From assembly GCA_040877875.1 (NCBI GenBank), contig JBBDNC010000137.1:1-16667 (forward strand): DNA of 16,667 nucleotides, read 5' to 3'. The DNA is from JBBDNC01 sp040877875. Its GTDB lineage: Bacteria; Bacteroidota; Rhodothermia; Balneolales; Balneolaceae. This document shows, one piece after another, positions 1-7,976 of the stretch. Position 1 is the stretch's first letter, and each line of letters starts with the position of its first letter. Under the pieces are notes generated by a model. The model made no database searches and was not told the DNA's origin. It saw only the letters and a list, made by a program, of their open reading frames with translations. Made by a program: the position numbers and the translations under genes.

Positions 1-2
1 CC

Positions 3-656
3 CCGCAGAACGTCATTTTCCTGCTTACGGCCAACAGCACCGATTCCCTGCTGCCCACGATCCTATCCCGGTGCCAGCACATCCGGCTCAATCCGCTCTC
101 ACAGGAGGAGATAGCAGACGGACTGGTTAAATATGACGGGTTCAACCCGGACGATGCCGGCTTCCTGGCCCGAATTTCCGGCGGAAATTACTCTCTTACC
201 CGTTTTTATGATCTTGAGGAACTGCAATCGACCCGGAAGGAGGTCGTCTCATTCCTCCGTCTGGCTTACTCGCAGGACGTCCCTGCCCTGCTTAAAATCA
301 TCCAGGACTGGCAAAGCAAGCTGAATACCGAAAGTCAGATCGGGTTGTGCAATACACTTGAAATGTTTCTGCGGGATCTTTTGGTCTATCGGGAAACCGC
401 CGATGACAAGCTCATCTCCAACATCGATCAAAAAGAGGTGATCATAAGCTTTTGTGAATCTCTAACCGAAGCGCGTCTGACGGAGATGATCGAGCATCTT
501 CAGGGGCTGAAGGGGCTGCTCTATCAAAACATCCAGTTTAAGCTTATCTTTACCGTCCTGGCAATTCGATACAGTTTTCTGATGAGAGGAAAAGATCCGG
601 TGATTCCGACGGACGAAAACTGGCAGCATTTGCCTGCACTCGAACTCAACAAATGA
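3..656 (+). CDS. holB: DNA polymerase III subunit delta' (C-terminal part, 5' end outside window)
   Basis: The window opens inside this gene; 217 residues in frame 3 are visible before the TGA stop. The delta' subunit is the clamp-loader subunit that helps load the sliding clamp at replication forks. The first visible residues, QNVIFLLTANSTDSLLPTIL, followed by SRCQ, match the sensor-1 / arginine-finger stretch of clamp-loader AAA+ subunits (polar sensor residue in the TANS region, SRC motif). Next come a small lid segment (ISGGNYSLTRF) and a helical C-terminal collar domain. The Walker A and zinc-binding parts would lie upstream, outside the window. The stop overlaps the dapF start in an ATGA, suggesting translational coupling. 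The gamma/tau subunit (DnaX) shares these motifs, but the short collar and absence of a long tail favour delta'. Confidence 0.85.
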   Translation, partial: PQNVIFLLTANSTDSLLPTILSRCQHIRLNPLSQEEIADGLVKYDGFNPDDAGFLARISGGNYSLTRFYDLEELQSTRKEVVSFLRLAYSQDVPALLKIIQDWQSKLNTESQIGLCNTLEMFLRDLLVYRETADDKLISNIDQKEVIISFCESLTEARLTEMIEHLQGLKGLLYQNIQFKLIFTVLAIRYSFLMRGKDPVIPTDENWQHLPALELNK

Positions 657-1495
657 AAAATTCCGTTCAAATACCCTTTACAAAACTCCAGGCGACGGGG
701 AATGATTTTGTTGTCATTGACAACCGGTCCGGAATCCTGGACAACCTGGACCTTTCCGCTTTGGCTCCCAAAATTTGTGACCGAAAGTTCGGCGTCGGTG
801 CTGACGGACTCATCACCGTTCAGAAAAACGACTCCGGCGAATGGGTGATGAATTACAAAAACCCCGACGGAAGCGATGCGGGAATGTGCGGTAACGGGGC
901 ACGCTGTTATGTGCGATTTGTCCAAATGCTCCACAACGGGAACGGTGTGGAGGCGGGCAGCTCTTTAAAATTCAGGGTGCATGAAAACCTGTATGAAGCC
1001 GAAATCAATGGAAACCGTATACGCATTCGATTTCCCCTTGAAACGGAAGCCGTCCCCATTTCAATCGATGGAGAAAGCCTGCTGCAGGTGTACAGCAACA
1101 CGGAACATATCGTTTGTCCTGTCGATGAGGAGATGCTCGAACGGGATGAACCCCTGACCGAAAAAGGACGAGCTCTGAGGAATCACGAATTCTTTGCTCC
1201 GAAAGGAACCAATGTAAACTTTTTGTCCGGCTCGGGGAAAGACCGACTCCGGTTGCAGACGTATGAACGCGGGGTTGAATCGCTCACCCTCGCATGCGGT
1301 ACGGGAGCCATTGCCTCCGCTCTGGCCTGGCACCATTTACAGGAGCAGAAAGGTGGCCGGTTTGAATACCAGGTTCAGACCCGGGGAGGTACGATTACGA
1401 TTCTATTTTCCTATGAAGAAACGACCCAAACCTACACGAATATCTATATTGAAGGCCCGGCAGAAATTGTATTTGAAGGAATCTATTATCTATAA
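653..1495 (+). CDS. dapF: Diaminopimelate epimerase
   Basis: This 280-residue protein is of normal family length. It interconverts LL- and meso-diaminopimelate without a cofactor, supplying lysine biosynthesis and peptidoglycan cross-linking in the cytoplasm. The two half-domains each carry a catalytic cysteine: C79 in MCGNGARC (residues 78-85) and C215 in ACGTGA (214-219). The N-terminal substrate loop ATGNDFVVID (14-23), the NPDGS segment (70-74) and GTNVNF (185-190) are also present. The start is fixed by the ATGA overlap with the upstream delta' gene. The 3' end overlaps the next gene, so the three genes are probably one transcript. No truncation or missing catalytic residue is seen. Confidence 0.96.
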   Translation: MKNSVQIPFTKLQATGNDFVVIDNRSGILDNLDLSALAPKICDRKFGVGADGLITVQKNDSGEWVMNYKNPDGSDAGMCGNGARCYVRFVQMLHNGNGVEAGSSLKFRVHENLYEAEINGNRIRIRFPLETEAVPISIDGESLLQVYSNTEHIVCPVDEEMLERDEPLTEKGRALRNHEFFAPKGTNVNFLSGSGKDRLRLQTYERGVESLTLACGTGAIASALAWHHLQEQKGGRFEYQVQTRGGTITILFSYEETTQTYTNIYIEGPAEIVFEGIYYL

Positions 1496-2777
1496 AATAA
1501 CGGTTGTCCCCCTCTTTTTACTGATCTTTGCGGCTGCATGTGTGTCAACGTCCGATCCCCGAACATCGGAACCTGCGGCCGTGTCCCGTCCCGCGGCCGA
1601 ACAATTGTTTACGGTCCCGGGCGAACAGGTTTCCCATCCTGACGTTTATTCGCTTCAGCTTTACCGGCAGGGCACTGTTAACTCTGCCCCGATCCTTCGC
1701 CTGGACTCTTCGGAAAAACTGGTCCTTCGTTTTGACATGCTGGAGTCCCGAAACAGGCAATTTCGTGTTACGGTTACCCACCACGACCCGGACTGGAGCC
1801 GGTCGACGCTGCCTCCCGAGTTTTATCTTGACCGATTCAGTACTGTCTATTTCGGAGGCGGCAACAGAAGCCGGGCCCAGCGTCCCGGTTACTGGGCCTA
1901 TGAGTATTCCTTCCCGAACCGCGATCTTTCTTTCAAAGTCAGCGGTAATTACTTGCTCCGGGTCGAAGATTTCGAATCCGGGAATCTGCTGTTTTCTCTT
2001 CCCTTTTTTATCCGGGAAAATGAAGGGGAACTTGCTTCCTCGACCGAAGTCATTTTCACTCCCCGGCAGGATTTGCGCATTCGTCATCAAACGATCAGCC
2101 GGTTTACCTACCCGGATTTTATTGAAATGCCCGGCTTTGACCTGACTTTTTATTTTGCCCAAAATCAGTTCTGGGGGCGAGCCAAAAAAGCGGATGTTTT
2201 CGACACCGTAACCCCCGGCCGGGTCCATTATGAAATGAGCCGGGAAAATGCCTTTACGGGGGATTATGAATTTCTGTTCCTGAACCTCTCCGAACTGGCG
2301 GTCGAAGGACCCCGAATTCTGGATTATCAACCCGATACGGTTCCACCCCGGATCCTGCTGAATGTGGACGTTCCCGGGCTGGCTTCCGCCGGGAGCCGCA
2401 ATTACCCCCGGCCCCGGACAGATGCAAATGCCCGATACGCCGATGTACGGTTCAGCCTGAATCCACCGGAATCCCTCTCAACCGTAGACGGCGAACTCTA
2501 TCTTACAGGGGACTTTAACAACTGGACGCTTCGCTCTTCCAACCGGCTTCGATATGATGAATCCACCGGAACCTGGACGACGAACACCTTTATCAAACAG
2601 GGAACCTATTCATATAAATATGTATTCCTGCAAAACGGGAGGGTCCTGGATTTGATTCTTGACGACACCTTTACGAGAAGCCGCCAGGAATATACGACGT
2701 TTGTATACTACCGGGACCCCGCCCGGTTCTACTACCGCCTCCTGCAGACGAACACATTTTACGAAAACGGAAATTAA
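1473..2777 (+). CDS. Type IX secretion system plug protein (DUF5103 family), predicted lipoprotein
   Basis: I recognise the T9SS plug family, whose characterised member closes the lateral channel of the SprA translocon when no substrate-shuttle protein is bound. The 434-residue product has a signal with a lipobox-like end (LIFAAAC, Cys23). A first plug domain lies at about 58-182, with LRFDML, THHDPDW, STLPPEFYL, YWAYEYSFPN and SGNYLLRVED segments typical of the family. An Ig-like or CBM48-like part lies at about 340-385 (GELYLTGDFNNW), and the end carries the usual YYRDPARFYYRLL. The frame stays open back to 1263, but that would overlap dapF by 233 nt. The TTG at 1473 places the lipoprotein signal right at the start with a 23-nt overlap; an ATG at 1413 (83-nt overlap) is the alternative. 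No good ribosome binding site decides between them. Confidence 0.85.
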   Translation: MKESIIYKITVVPLFLLIFAAACVSTSDPRTSEPAAVSRPAAEQLFTVPGEQVSHPDVYSLQLYRQGTVNSAPILRLDSSEKLVLRFDMLESRNRQFRVTVTHHDPDWSRSTLPPEFYLDRFSTVYFGGGNRSRAQRPGYWAYEYSFPNRDLSFKVSGNYLLRVEDFESGNLLFSLPFFIRENEGELASSTEVIFTPRQDLRIRHQTISRFTYPDFIEMPGFDLTFYFAQNQFWGRAKKADVFDTVTPGRVHYEMSRENAFTGDYEFLFLNLSELAVEGPRILDYQPDTVPPRILLNVDVPGLASAGSRNYPRPRTDANARYADVRFSLNPPESLSTVDGELYLTGDFNNWTLRSSNRLRYDESTGTWTTNTFIKQGTYSYKYVFLQNGRVLDLILDDTFTRSRQEYTTFVYYRDPARFYYRLLQTNTFYENGN

Positions 2778-2802
2778 ATAGAATCCGCCACCCGGCAGAT
2801 AA

Positions 2803-2874
2803 CACACTGTTCACTGTATATTGCTTACTGATAACTGCTAACTGACACACTGATCACTGTTTACTGACACACTG
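2803..2874 (+). repeat. ACTG heptamer-like degenerate tandem repeat
   Basis: Nine ACTG tetramers start at 2806, 2813, 2827, 2834, 2841, 2849, 2856, 2863 and 2871. Spacings are 7 or 8 nt with one 14-nt step, so this is a degenerate short-period tandem repeat of the form ACTGNNN. It fills most of the 105-bp gap between the plug gene and the next start codon at 2883. It resembles, in reverse complement, the CAGTG repeat after 7847. No coding role or terminator-like hairpin was found. Confidence 0.7.
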
Positions 2875-2882
2875 AAAAAACC

Positions 2883-4082
2883 ATGTTACGAATCTTAAAA
2901 TTTACCGCTGCTTTTCTCGGGGTGGCCGTCGCCATTTTCCTGTTGGTTTACCTGTTGAACCGGAGTTCCTTTCATACTCTGTTTGAAAACCGTGAAGATT
3001 TGACCGAGGGGAGTGAATGGGTTGAAAAAACCTATTCACTTGCAGGATTGGCCGATTACATCCACCTGCACCCGGACAGGGTCTCCATTGCCAGCAGGGT
3101 CGTCAATCATCCCGACTCTACGCTGATGTTCGAGGCAGACACTCCAAGGGCCATGGGGACCCTCTCGAATTTCCTGCTGTTGATCGCCTATGAAGATGCA
3201 TTTCAGCGGGGTGAAATGGATCCGTCCGGCCGAATCTCGTGGGAGGATATTTCGCGACATCAACTGCCCGGACTCGATCATTCCGTGCACGATGAATCCC
3301 GACAATTTGCCCTCAGAAACGAAATGATGAACGGGGACAACCAGGACCTGATTTCACTCGAAGACGCCTTGCAGCTCCTGGTCCGTTTCAACGGACTTGC
3401 ACTCTCCGATTATCTTCTGAAGGCCCTCCATTCGGCCAACTTGCGGATGGACGATTTGATCGGCCGGCTCAACCTCGATCGGACGGAAGCCCCCCTGCCC
3501 TTTTCCGGCCTTTACACCCTCCTTGCTCCTTCCATACAGGGTGTGCGGGCAGACTCCCTACGCGAGAAATGGCAGCAGGCATCCCGTGAGGAATTTGAAC
3601 AGGCCGTCTGGAATCATAGCAGCCTGTTTATCGACGGACCTCAACGGGAGAACTGGCTCCAGGCGATGCAACAGGACCGGTTGGGCCTCACCTTCAGGGA
3701 GGAACGGGATATGCTCTCCCTGTTTCCGAAAACCACCGCGAGGGAGATGACTCAATTGCTGCTTCAGTTGTATGATGACAGGCTGATTTCAGAGAGTGTC
3801 AGCCGTTCTGTAAAAAATTATATGCGAAAGCCTATGGAGGGACAGACGGCTATCACCCGGAATTTTTCAGACTATGGCGCCTTCTTCGACAACCGGATCG
3901 GTTTGTTGAACGGCCTTGATTTTGGAACTTCAACATATACGGGAGATACCACCGTCCAGGCCGTATTTTTTGACAAACTGCACATCGCGGTCTGGTTTCA
4001 TATGTCCAGCAATCACATGCACCAGGATTTTCAACAGCGGTTGATCTGGGACCCCGCCCTCATAAAATCCATGAAAAATTAA
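2883..4082 (+). CDS. Membrane-anchored protein with degenerate class A beta-lactamase-like (serine hydrolase) fold
   Basis: The 399-residue product has one N-terminal transmembrane segment (about 7-26), so the rest is probably periplasmic. The spacing of segments resembles the class A beta-lactamase / serine hydrolase fold: FEADTPRAMGTLSNFLLLIA (83-102) lies where the SxxK helix is expected, ISLEDALQLLVRFNGLALSD (157-176) where the SDN loop is expected, TAREMTQLLLQLYDD (285-299) before the C-terminal strands, and NRIGLLNG (337-344) at the KTG strand. None of the catalytic motifs survives: T93-L-S-N96 or S95-N-F-L98 replaces SxxK, no SDN is seen, and RIG stands where KTG should be. It may therefore be a binding or scaffolding pseudo-enzyme. 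The assignment rests on pattern, not alignment. It may be co-transcribed with the plug gene 105 bp upstream. Confidence 0.6.
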   Translation: MLRILKFTAAFLGVAVAIFLLVYLLNRSSFHTLFENREDLTEGSEWVEKTYSLAGLADYIHLHPDRVSIASRVVNHPDSTLMFEADTPRAMGTLSNFLLLIAYEDAFQRGEMDPSGRISWEDISRHQLPGLDHSVHDESRQFALRNEMMNGDNQDLISLEDALQLLVRFNGLALSDYLLKALHSANLRMDDLIGRLNLDRTEAPLPFSGLYTLLAPSIQGVRADSLREKWQQASREEFEQAVWNHSSLFIDGPQRENWLQAMQQDRLGLTFREERDMLSLFPKTTAREMTQLLLQLYDDRLISESVSRSVKNYMRKPMEGQTAITRNFSDYGAFFDNRIGLLNGLDFGTSTYTGDTTVQAVFFDKLHIAVWFHMSSNHMHQDFQQRLIWDPALIKSMKN

Positions 4083-4113
4083 ACGGGCGGCCAGGCAGCT
4101 ATCGACCGGTTCA

Positions 4114-4147
4114 GTTGATAGTCAGGATTTCCTGACACCCTGTCAAC
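4114..4147. terminator. Imperfect hairpin between convergent genes, possible bidirectional terminator
   Basis: Between the convergent genes ending at 4082 (plus) and 4239 (minus) there is a perfect 6-bp stem, GTCAGG (4121-4126) and CCTGAC (4131-4136), around an ATTT loop. It is extended by outer arms GTTGA (4114-4118) and TCAAC (4143-4147) across an asymmetric internal loop. There is no U-tract on either side, so an intrinsic terminator role is only a guess from position. Confidence 0.3.
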
Positions 4148-4238
4148 ATCACACTTCAATACATCCTGAAAACCGGCCCGTAAACCCGGAATATCATGGG
4201 ACGGCTGTCTATTCGGATCCAATCAGGGACTTCTCATT

Positions 4239-7220
4239 TTACTTTACAAGCACCATTTTTTCGGTCATGACTTCCCCTTCTGCGATGACCCGGTAAAAAT
4301 AAACCCCGGATGCCAGCTCATGGCTGTGAAAGGGAATCTCAAAATATCCGGTTTCCATCTCCTGATCCAACAACGTTCTCACCGGTGCGCCCAGGGAGTT
4401 AAAAATGGTCACATTCACCTGCATGGGGCGTGGAACGGTCAGGGGGATCGTCGTTTGACGATGAAAGGGGTTCGGATAGTTATCGCCCAGTTTTAACCGT
4501 CCGTCATCCTGCAGAAACTCAACATTGATCTCACCGATCGGGATGCCTGCCGCAGTAACGTGGTAGGTCACCTTTCCGGCCGTTGTACTGGTTACGCTAA
4601 AAAGCGCAACCCCTTCCCCGTCCGTTACCGGCTGAATCGATTCTATTTCGGAATTTCCGCCGGTTGGAGTCAGTTCCACCTGCAAACCCTCAAGAAGAAT
4701 TCCTTCCTCACTTCGCACGATGACTTTAAGTTCATTGCTTTGATTCCCATTGGCCAGTACACGCAACTGTTCAGAGTTAATTTCAGAAAGCTCACTGTCG
4801 ATCACCAGGGTTGACGCCTCAATGGTATTCGAATACTCGCTCAGCCGGGGCCCTGCCTCTGACCGAACCCGGTAATAATAGGTATTCCCCATTTCCAAAT
4901 CCTCAACGGTATAATGCAGGGCTGACCCTGCATTTACATTGTCTGTATGCTGAACCATTTGTTCAAAGCCGGGATCTCTGGCAACGTCCAACCGGTAGCG
5001 TTGTGCCCCGGCTGCCTCCTCCCAGTTGGCCGTAAAGCGAAATACACTTCTCCTGGTTGGTTCGGTTGCTACAGGTGTATCGGGAAACGTGGTTGTGGAA
5101 ATGATTTCGGAGTCAGCACTTTCCAATCCATCCGCCCGTGCCCGAACCCTGTAAAAATATTTTGTCCCCGGTTCAACTTCATCCACCACGTATGATGTCT
5201 GCAGGCCGACCTCCCGGCTTTGATACCCCGGTACCGGATTTGAAAACAAACTGTCTGTCGCCACATCCAGCAGATACAAATCCGTCCCTTCCACGCTTTC
5301 CCAGTTTGCAGTAAACTGCCGGTTCCCCACTTCGGATGCAGCGAATGCCACAGGGGCGATCGGCACAAAATTTACTACTGCCGTCTGATCCAGTTCCACA
5401 CCCTCTGCAATGACCGTAAATTTCACAACAGAAGGAAGGGTACTCGACACCCTGAAAAAAGCTTCTGCATTCGAATCGGTAATATCCTGAACGGCTTCAA
5501 TCGTTGCAGTGCTGCCGTTTTGCTTTAATTCAACAAAAGCGCCCGGCAGATTATCTCCATCCTCATCTTTTGTTTTAATCGTGATCGTGCTTTTTTCCTC
5601 TCCGTCCGCCTGAACCTTTTCAGGGTGTACCGCCACCGTACTTAACGACGGATCGACGGTTACAAAATTTATGATGACCGACCCGGATAGTGTGACTCCC
5701 ATTCCTCTTGCAGAATATTCAACGCTTTCACTGACATTATTGGCTACCCGGAATTCCGCCCGGCCCTCAGAATCCGTAACATTCTGCACGTTCGTGACGG
5801 TTGAGCTGCCATTTTCCGGAATCAGGGAAAATTCAACTCCCTGCAGTTCATCTCCCTCTTCATCCCGGGCAACAACGGTGATGAGAGCCGTTGCAGAACC
5901 GTTTGAAATCACCTTTTCACGGTTCGAAGCGATGCTTGATTCATCCGGATCCACCGAGACGAACCGGACGGTAACACTTTGATGAATCTCCTCATTTGAA
6001 GCCCTGGCTGTGTAGGTGACTGTTTCTTCCACTGAATTCCGTACATCAAATTTTGCCTCTCCGTTTGAATCGGTTGTGCTGTTTTGGGCATCTATGGTAG
6101 AAGTTGAACTGTTTGACTCTAACTGCACCTTTACCCCCTGTAGCCTCTCCCCATCCTCATTTCGAATCACTACGGTAATCCTGCTTGTAGCCGAATGATC
6201 TGCGATCACTTTCTCCCTGCTGGCCGCAAGAGTGGATTCATCCGGATCTGCAGTGAGGATATCGTATTGAAATACACGATTATCCTCGGCGGATGTGACA
6301 TAAAAAGTCCTGAAATCAGGTTTGAACGTGATGTCCCTCGGGTCTGTAGTTTGTGAACCAACGCTGTATGAGCCGATAAACCCGGCAGACCCCAGATCGT
6401 AAGAGGATGAAAGATGATATTCGAGGACTTCCTTCCTCCCCGTGTCCATCAGATACATTCTTGACCCGTCCGAATTTAATTCGATTCCCCTTACTTCTTC
6501 CTGCTGATTCGAAATGTCAAGAACATCATCAAGAGAAGCCGTTTCGATGTCCCACGGATCAGACAAGGTATACTGAAACACTCCTTCATGCATTCTGTCA
6601 TCCACATATAAAACACTCCCGTCCGGTTTAAAGTCAATACTATGCCCCCTCATCACCTTATCACTGAGGTCTTTATACCCGGTCTGGGTTGCCGTTGAGA
6701 TATTCCACGGCGTAGACAAAGTATACTCCCAAATTTCCCTTCTGTTAAAGACCCACATTTTTTCACCGTCATCCTTGCGAATATAGAGCCCGTGAGGGAC
6801 GGCTTCAGCATAAACCCCGGATCCCATTTCGCCCGAAATATCCAGCTCTCTGGCAAGACTCGCAGATTCGATATTCCACGAAGACGACAGATGATATTCC
6901 TCGATTGTAAGAGATTGCCGGCCGACGATATAAAACCGGTTTCCATTCGGTTGAAAATCCGTATCCCTTGAGTTCTCGGTTGAAAAGGACTCACTCTTGT
7001 TCGTGTAGGTTGCATTGATGATGAGCGGGTCTTCGCCATCCGTCTGAAGAAGCGTAAACCCGGAGGCCTCCTGAATAAATCCCTCCCGGATCAGGGATTC
7101 CCGGATTTCCTGAAATTCCTGTAATTCCGTCTCCGTAAGATCCTGGCCAATCAGATAACCGGGCAGCAGAAGAAAAAAGAAGAGGGGTATCAGAAGTTTT
7201 TCAAAACGAAAAGCGTTCAT
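4239..7220 (-). CDS. T9SS-exported multidomain protein: propeller-like N-terminus, Ig-like (Big_1) and FN3 domains, C-terminal sorting signal
   Basis: This 993-residue protein is probably a surface or secreted T9SS cargo. In order it has: a signal peptide (about 1-25); a short helical segment; a region of propeller-like repeats (about 75-325) marked by the recurring phrase [EQ]Y-[HT]-LS-x-[PS]-W-[ND]-I-x-[ST]-A near residues 108, 165, 216 and 267, together with FKPDG-type strands; three intimin/invasin-like Ig domains (about 326-423, 426-521, 524-620); two fibronectin type III domains (about 622-710 and 715-805); a fourth Ig-like domain (about 806-902); and a Por-type sorting tail (about 908-993: LGDNYPNPF, GVYFYRVIAEG, MTEKMVLVK). 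I chose the ATG at 7220, which starts a clean signal peptide; a TTG at 7235 would add five residues. Substrate or ligand cannot be read from the sequence; adhesion is a guess from the Ig/FN3 content. Confidence 0.88.
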   Translation of the reverse strand: MNAFRFEKLLIPLFFFLLLPGYLIGQDLTETELQEFQEIRESLIREGFIQEASGFTLLQTDGEDPLIINATYTNKSESFSTENSRDTDFQPNGNRFYIVGRQSLTIEEYHLSSSWNIESASLARELDISGEMGSGVYAEAVPHGLYIRKDDGEKMWVFNRREIWEYTLSTPWNISTATQTGYKDLSDKVMRGHSIDFKPDGSVLYVDDRMHEGVFQYTLSDPWDIETASLDDVLDISNQQEEVRGIELNSDGSRMYLMDTGRKEVLEYHLSSSYDLGSAGFIGSYSVGSQTTDPRDITFKPDFRTFYVTSAEDNRVFQYDILTADPDESTLAASREKVIADHSATSRITVVIRNEDGERLQGVKVQLESNSSTSTIDAQNSTTDSNGEAKFDVRNSVEETVTYTARASNEEIHQSVTVRFVSVDPDESSIASNREKVISNGSATALITVVARDEEGDELQGVEFSLIPENGSSTVTNVQNVTDSEGRAEFRVANNVSESVEYSARGMGVTLSGSVIINFVTVDPSLSTVAVHPEKVQADGEEKSTITIKTKDEDGDNLPGAFVELKQNGSTATIEAVQDITDSNAEAFFRVSSTLPSVVKFTVIAEGVELDQTAVVNFVPIAPVAFAASEVGNRQFTANWESVEGTDLYLLDVATDSLFSNPVPGYQSREVGLQTSYVVDEVEPGTKYFYRVRARADGLESADSEIISTTTFPDTPVATEPTRRSVFRFTANWEEAAGAQRYRLDVARDPGFEQMVQHTDNVNAGSALHYTVEDLEMGNTYYYRVRSEAGPRLSEYSNTIEASTLVIDSELSEINSEQLRVLANGNQSNELKVIVRSEEGILLEGLQVELTPTGGNSEIESIQPVTDGEGVALFSVTSTTAGKVTYHVTAAGIPIGEINVEFLQDDGRLKLGDNYPNPFHRQTTIPLTVPRPMQVNVTIFNSLGAPVRTLLDQEMETGYFEIPFHSHELASGVYFYRVIAEGEVMTEKMVLVK

Positions 7221-7289
7221 ATAAGCGTATCTCAAGTAGTCCCTGTAAAATGATCATCCTGATAACAAACCGGGGTCAACAATTTACTG

Positions 7290-7308
7290 CCGTTAATTCC
7301 ATTAACGG
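7290..7308. promoter_or_regulatory. 19-bp palindrome in divergent intergenic region (candidate operator)
   Basis: CCGTTAATTCCATTAACGG is a perfect inverted repeat with 8-bp arms and a 3-bp spacer. It lies between the divergent starts at 7220 (minus) and 7350 (plus), about 70 bp from the first and 42 bp from the second. Position and symmetry fit a binding site for a dimeric regulator; no regulator gene is next to it. Confidence 0.4.
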
Positions 7309-7349
7309 TGCAGAAGTTACAAAACTTTATCTTTATCTTTCATGTCACA

Positions 7350-7847
7350 ATGCTGTTAAAAGGTTCAAAATACCATTTCATATTTCTCGTCTGGCTCCTT
7401 CCCCTCTACTTTATTGGGATGAGCGTCTATCAACTCATGGTGTACCGGGGCATCAGTGAAACATACACCTCCGGGGAGAGCTATATGGCCGAGGTGGTCG
7501 ATTTCAATATCAAACAGATTGCGGCCCAGACGAACGGATATGTAATTCTTCGATTTACAACCTCCGATGAGACGGTCATTGAAGAACAGCTTGCAATGCC
7601 GGTACAGATGGCACAGGTGATCACAGACACTGAATTGATTCCTGTTCGCTATCAACCGGAGTCGTTCCAGGAGATCGTGATTCTTCCGGCATTCACTCTG
7701 CAGCAAAATATCATTCTGTTCAATCTTGGCATTTCGGCTTTCGGCTTCCTGGCCACCCTGGCTGTCAGCGTTTGGGCAAGCCGTTATGCCAGAAGAAAAA
7801 TCCGGGGCGGCGACGAACAATTGATTTTCGAACGGATCGACGAGTGA
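7350..7847 (+). CDS. Small two-TM membrane protein, DUF3592-like
   Basis: The 165-residue product has a transmembrane segment at about 10-31, a soluble extra-cytoplasmic stretch of about 90 residues, a second transmembrane segment at about 120-145, and a basic cytoplasmic tail (RYARRKIRGG). The middle part contains a predicted beta-rich section with VILRFTTSDET (65-75) and VRYQPES (99-105), the pattern seen in DUF3592-type proteins of unknown function. The open frame extends to an ATG at 7308, but the ATG at 7350 places the first TM segment close to the N-terminus and clears the 7290-7308 palindrome, so I prefer it. It is divergent from the T9SS cargo gene. The stop codon runs directly into a tandem repeat. 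No function can be assigned. Confidence 0.7.
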   Translation: MLLKGSKYHFIFLVWLLPLYFIGMSVYQLMVYRGISETYTSGESYMAEVVDFNIKQIAAQTNGYVILRFTTSDETVIEEQLAMPVQMAQVITDTELIPVRYQPESFQEIVILPAFTLQQNIILFNLGISAFGFLATLAVSVWASRYARRKIRGGDEQLIFERIDE

Positions 7848-7959
7848 ACAGTGGATCAGTGCAACAGTGGATCAGTGCAACAGTGGATCAGTGCAACAGT
7901 GTGTCAGTGCAACAGTGGGTCAGTGTATCAGTTTGTCAGTGCTACTGTGGGTCAGTTAA
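7848..7959 (+). repeat. Tandem 16-bp repeat (CAGTG repeat), seven units
   Basis: Seven 16-bp units follow the TGA at 7845-7847 without a gap. Three are identical (ACAGTGGATCAGTGCA at 7848, 7864, 7880) and four increasingly diverged units begin at 7896, 7912, 7928 and 7944. Each unit is itself two related octamers of the form NCAGTGNN. This is a minisatellite-like array with no spacers, so it is not CRISPR. Its function is unknown. Confidence 0.88.
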
Positions 7960-7976
7960 CACCGTCTGCCGGCTGA

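Noticed and set aside
1263..1472. N-terminal extension of the plug gene frame
   Set aside because: It overlaps dapF heavily in another frame, and its peptide (arginine- and proline-rich) looks like an out-of-frame shadow. The lipoprotein signal lies downstream.
1545..2330. 261-codon frame on the minus strand
   Set aside because: It is antisense to the well-supported plug gene and has no recognisable motif.
7848..7959. CRISPR array
   Set aside because: Units are 16 bp, contiguous and without unique spacers, and no cas genes are near.
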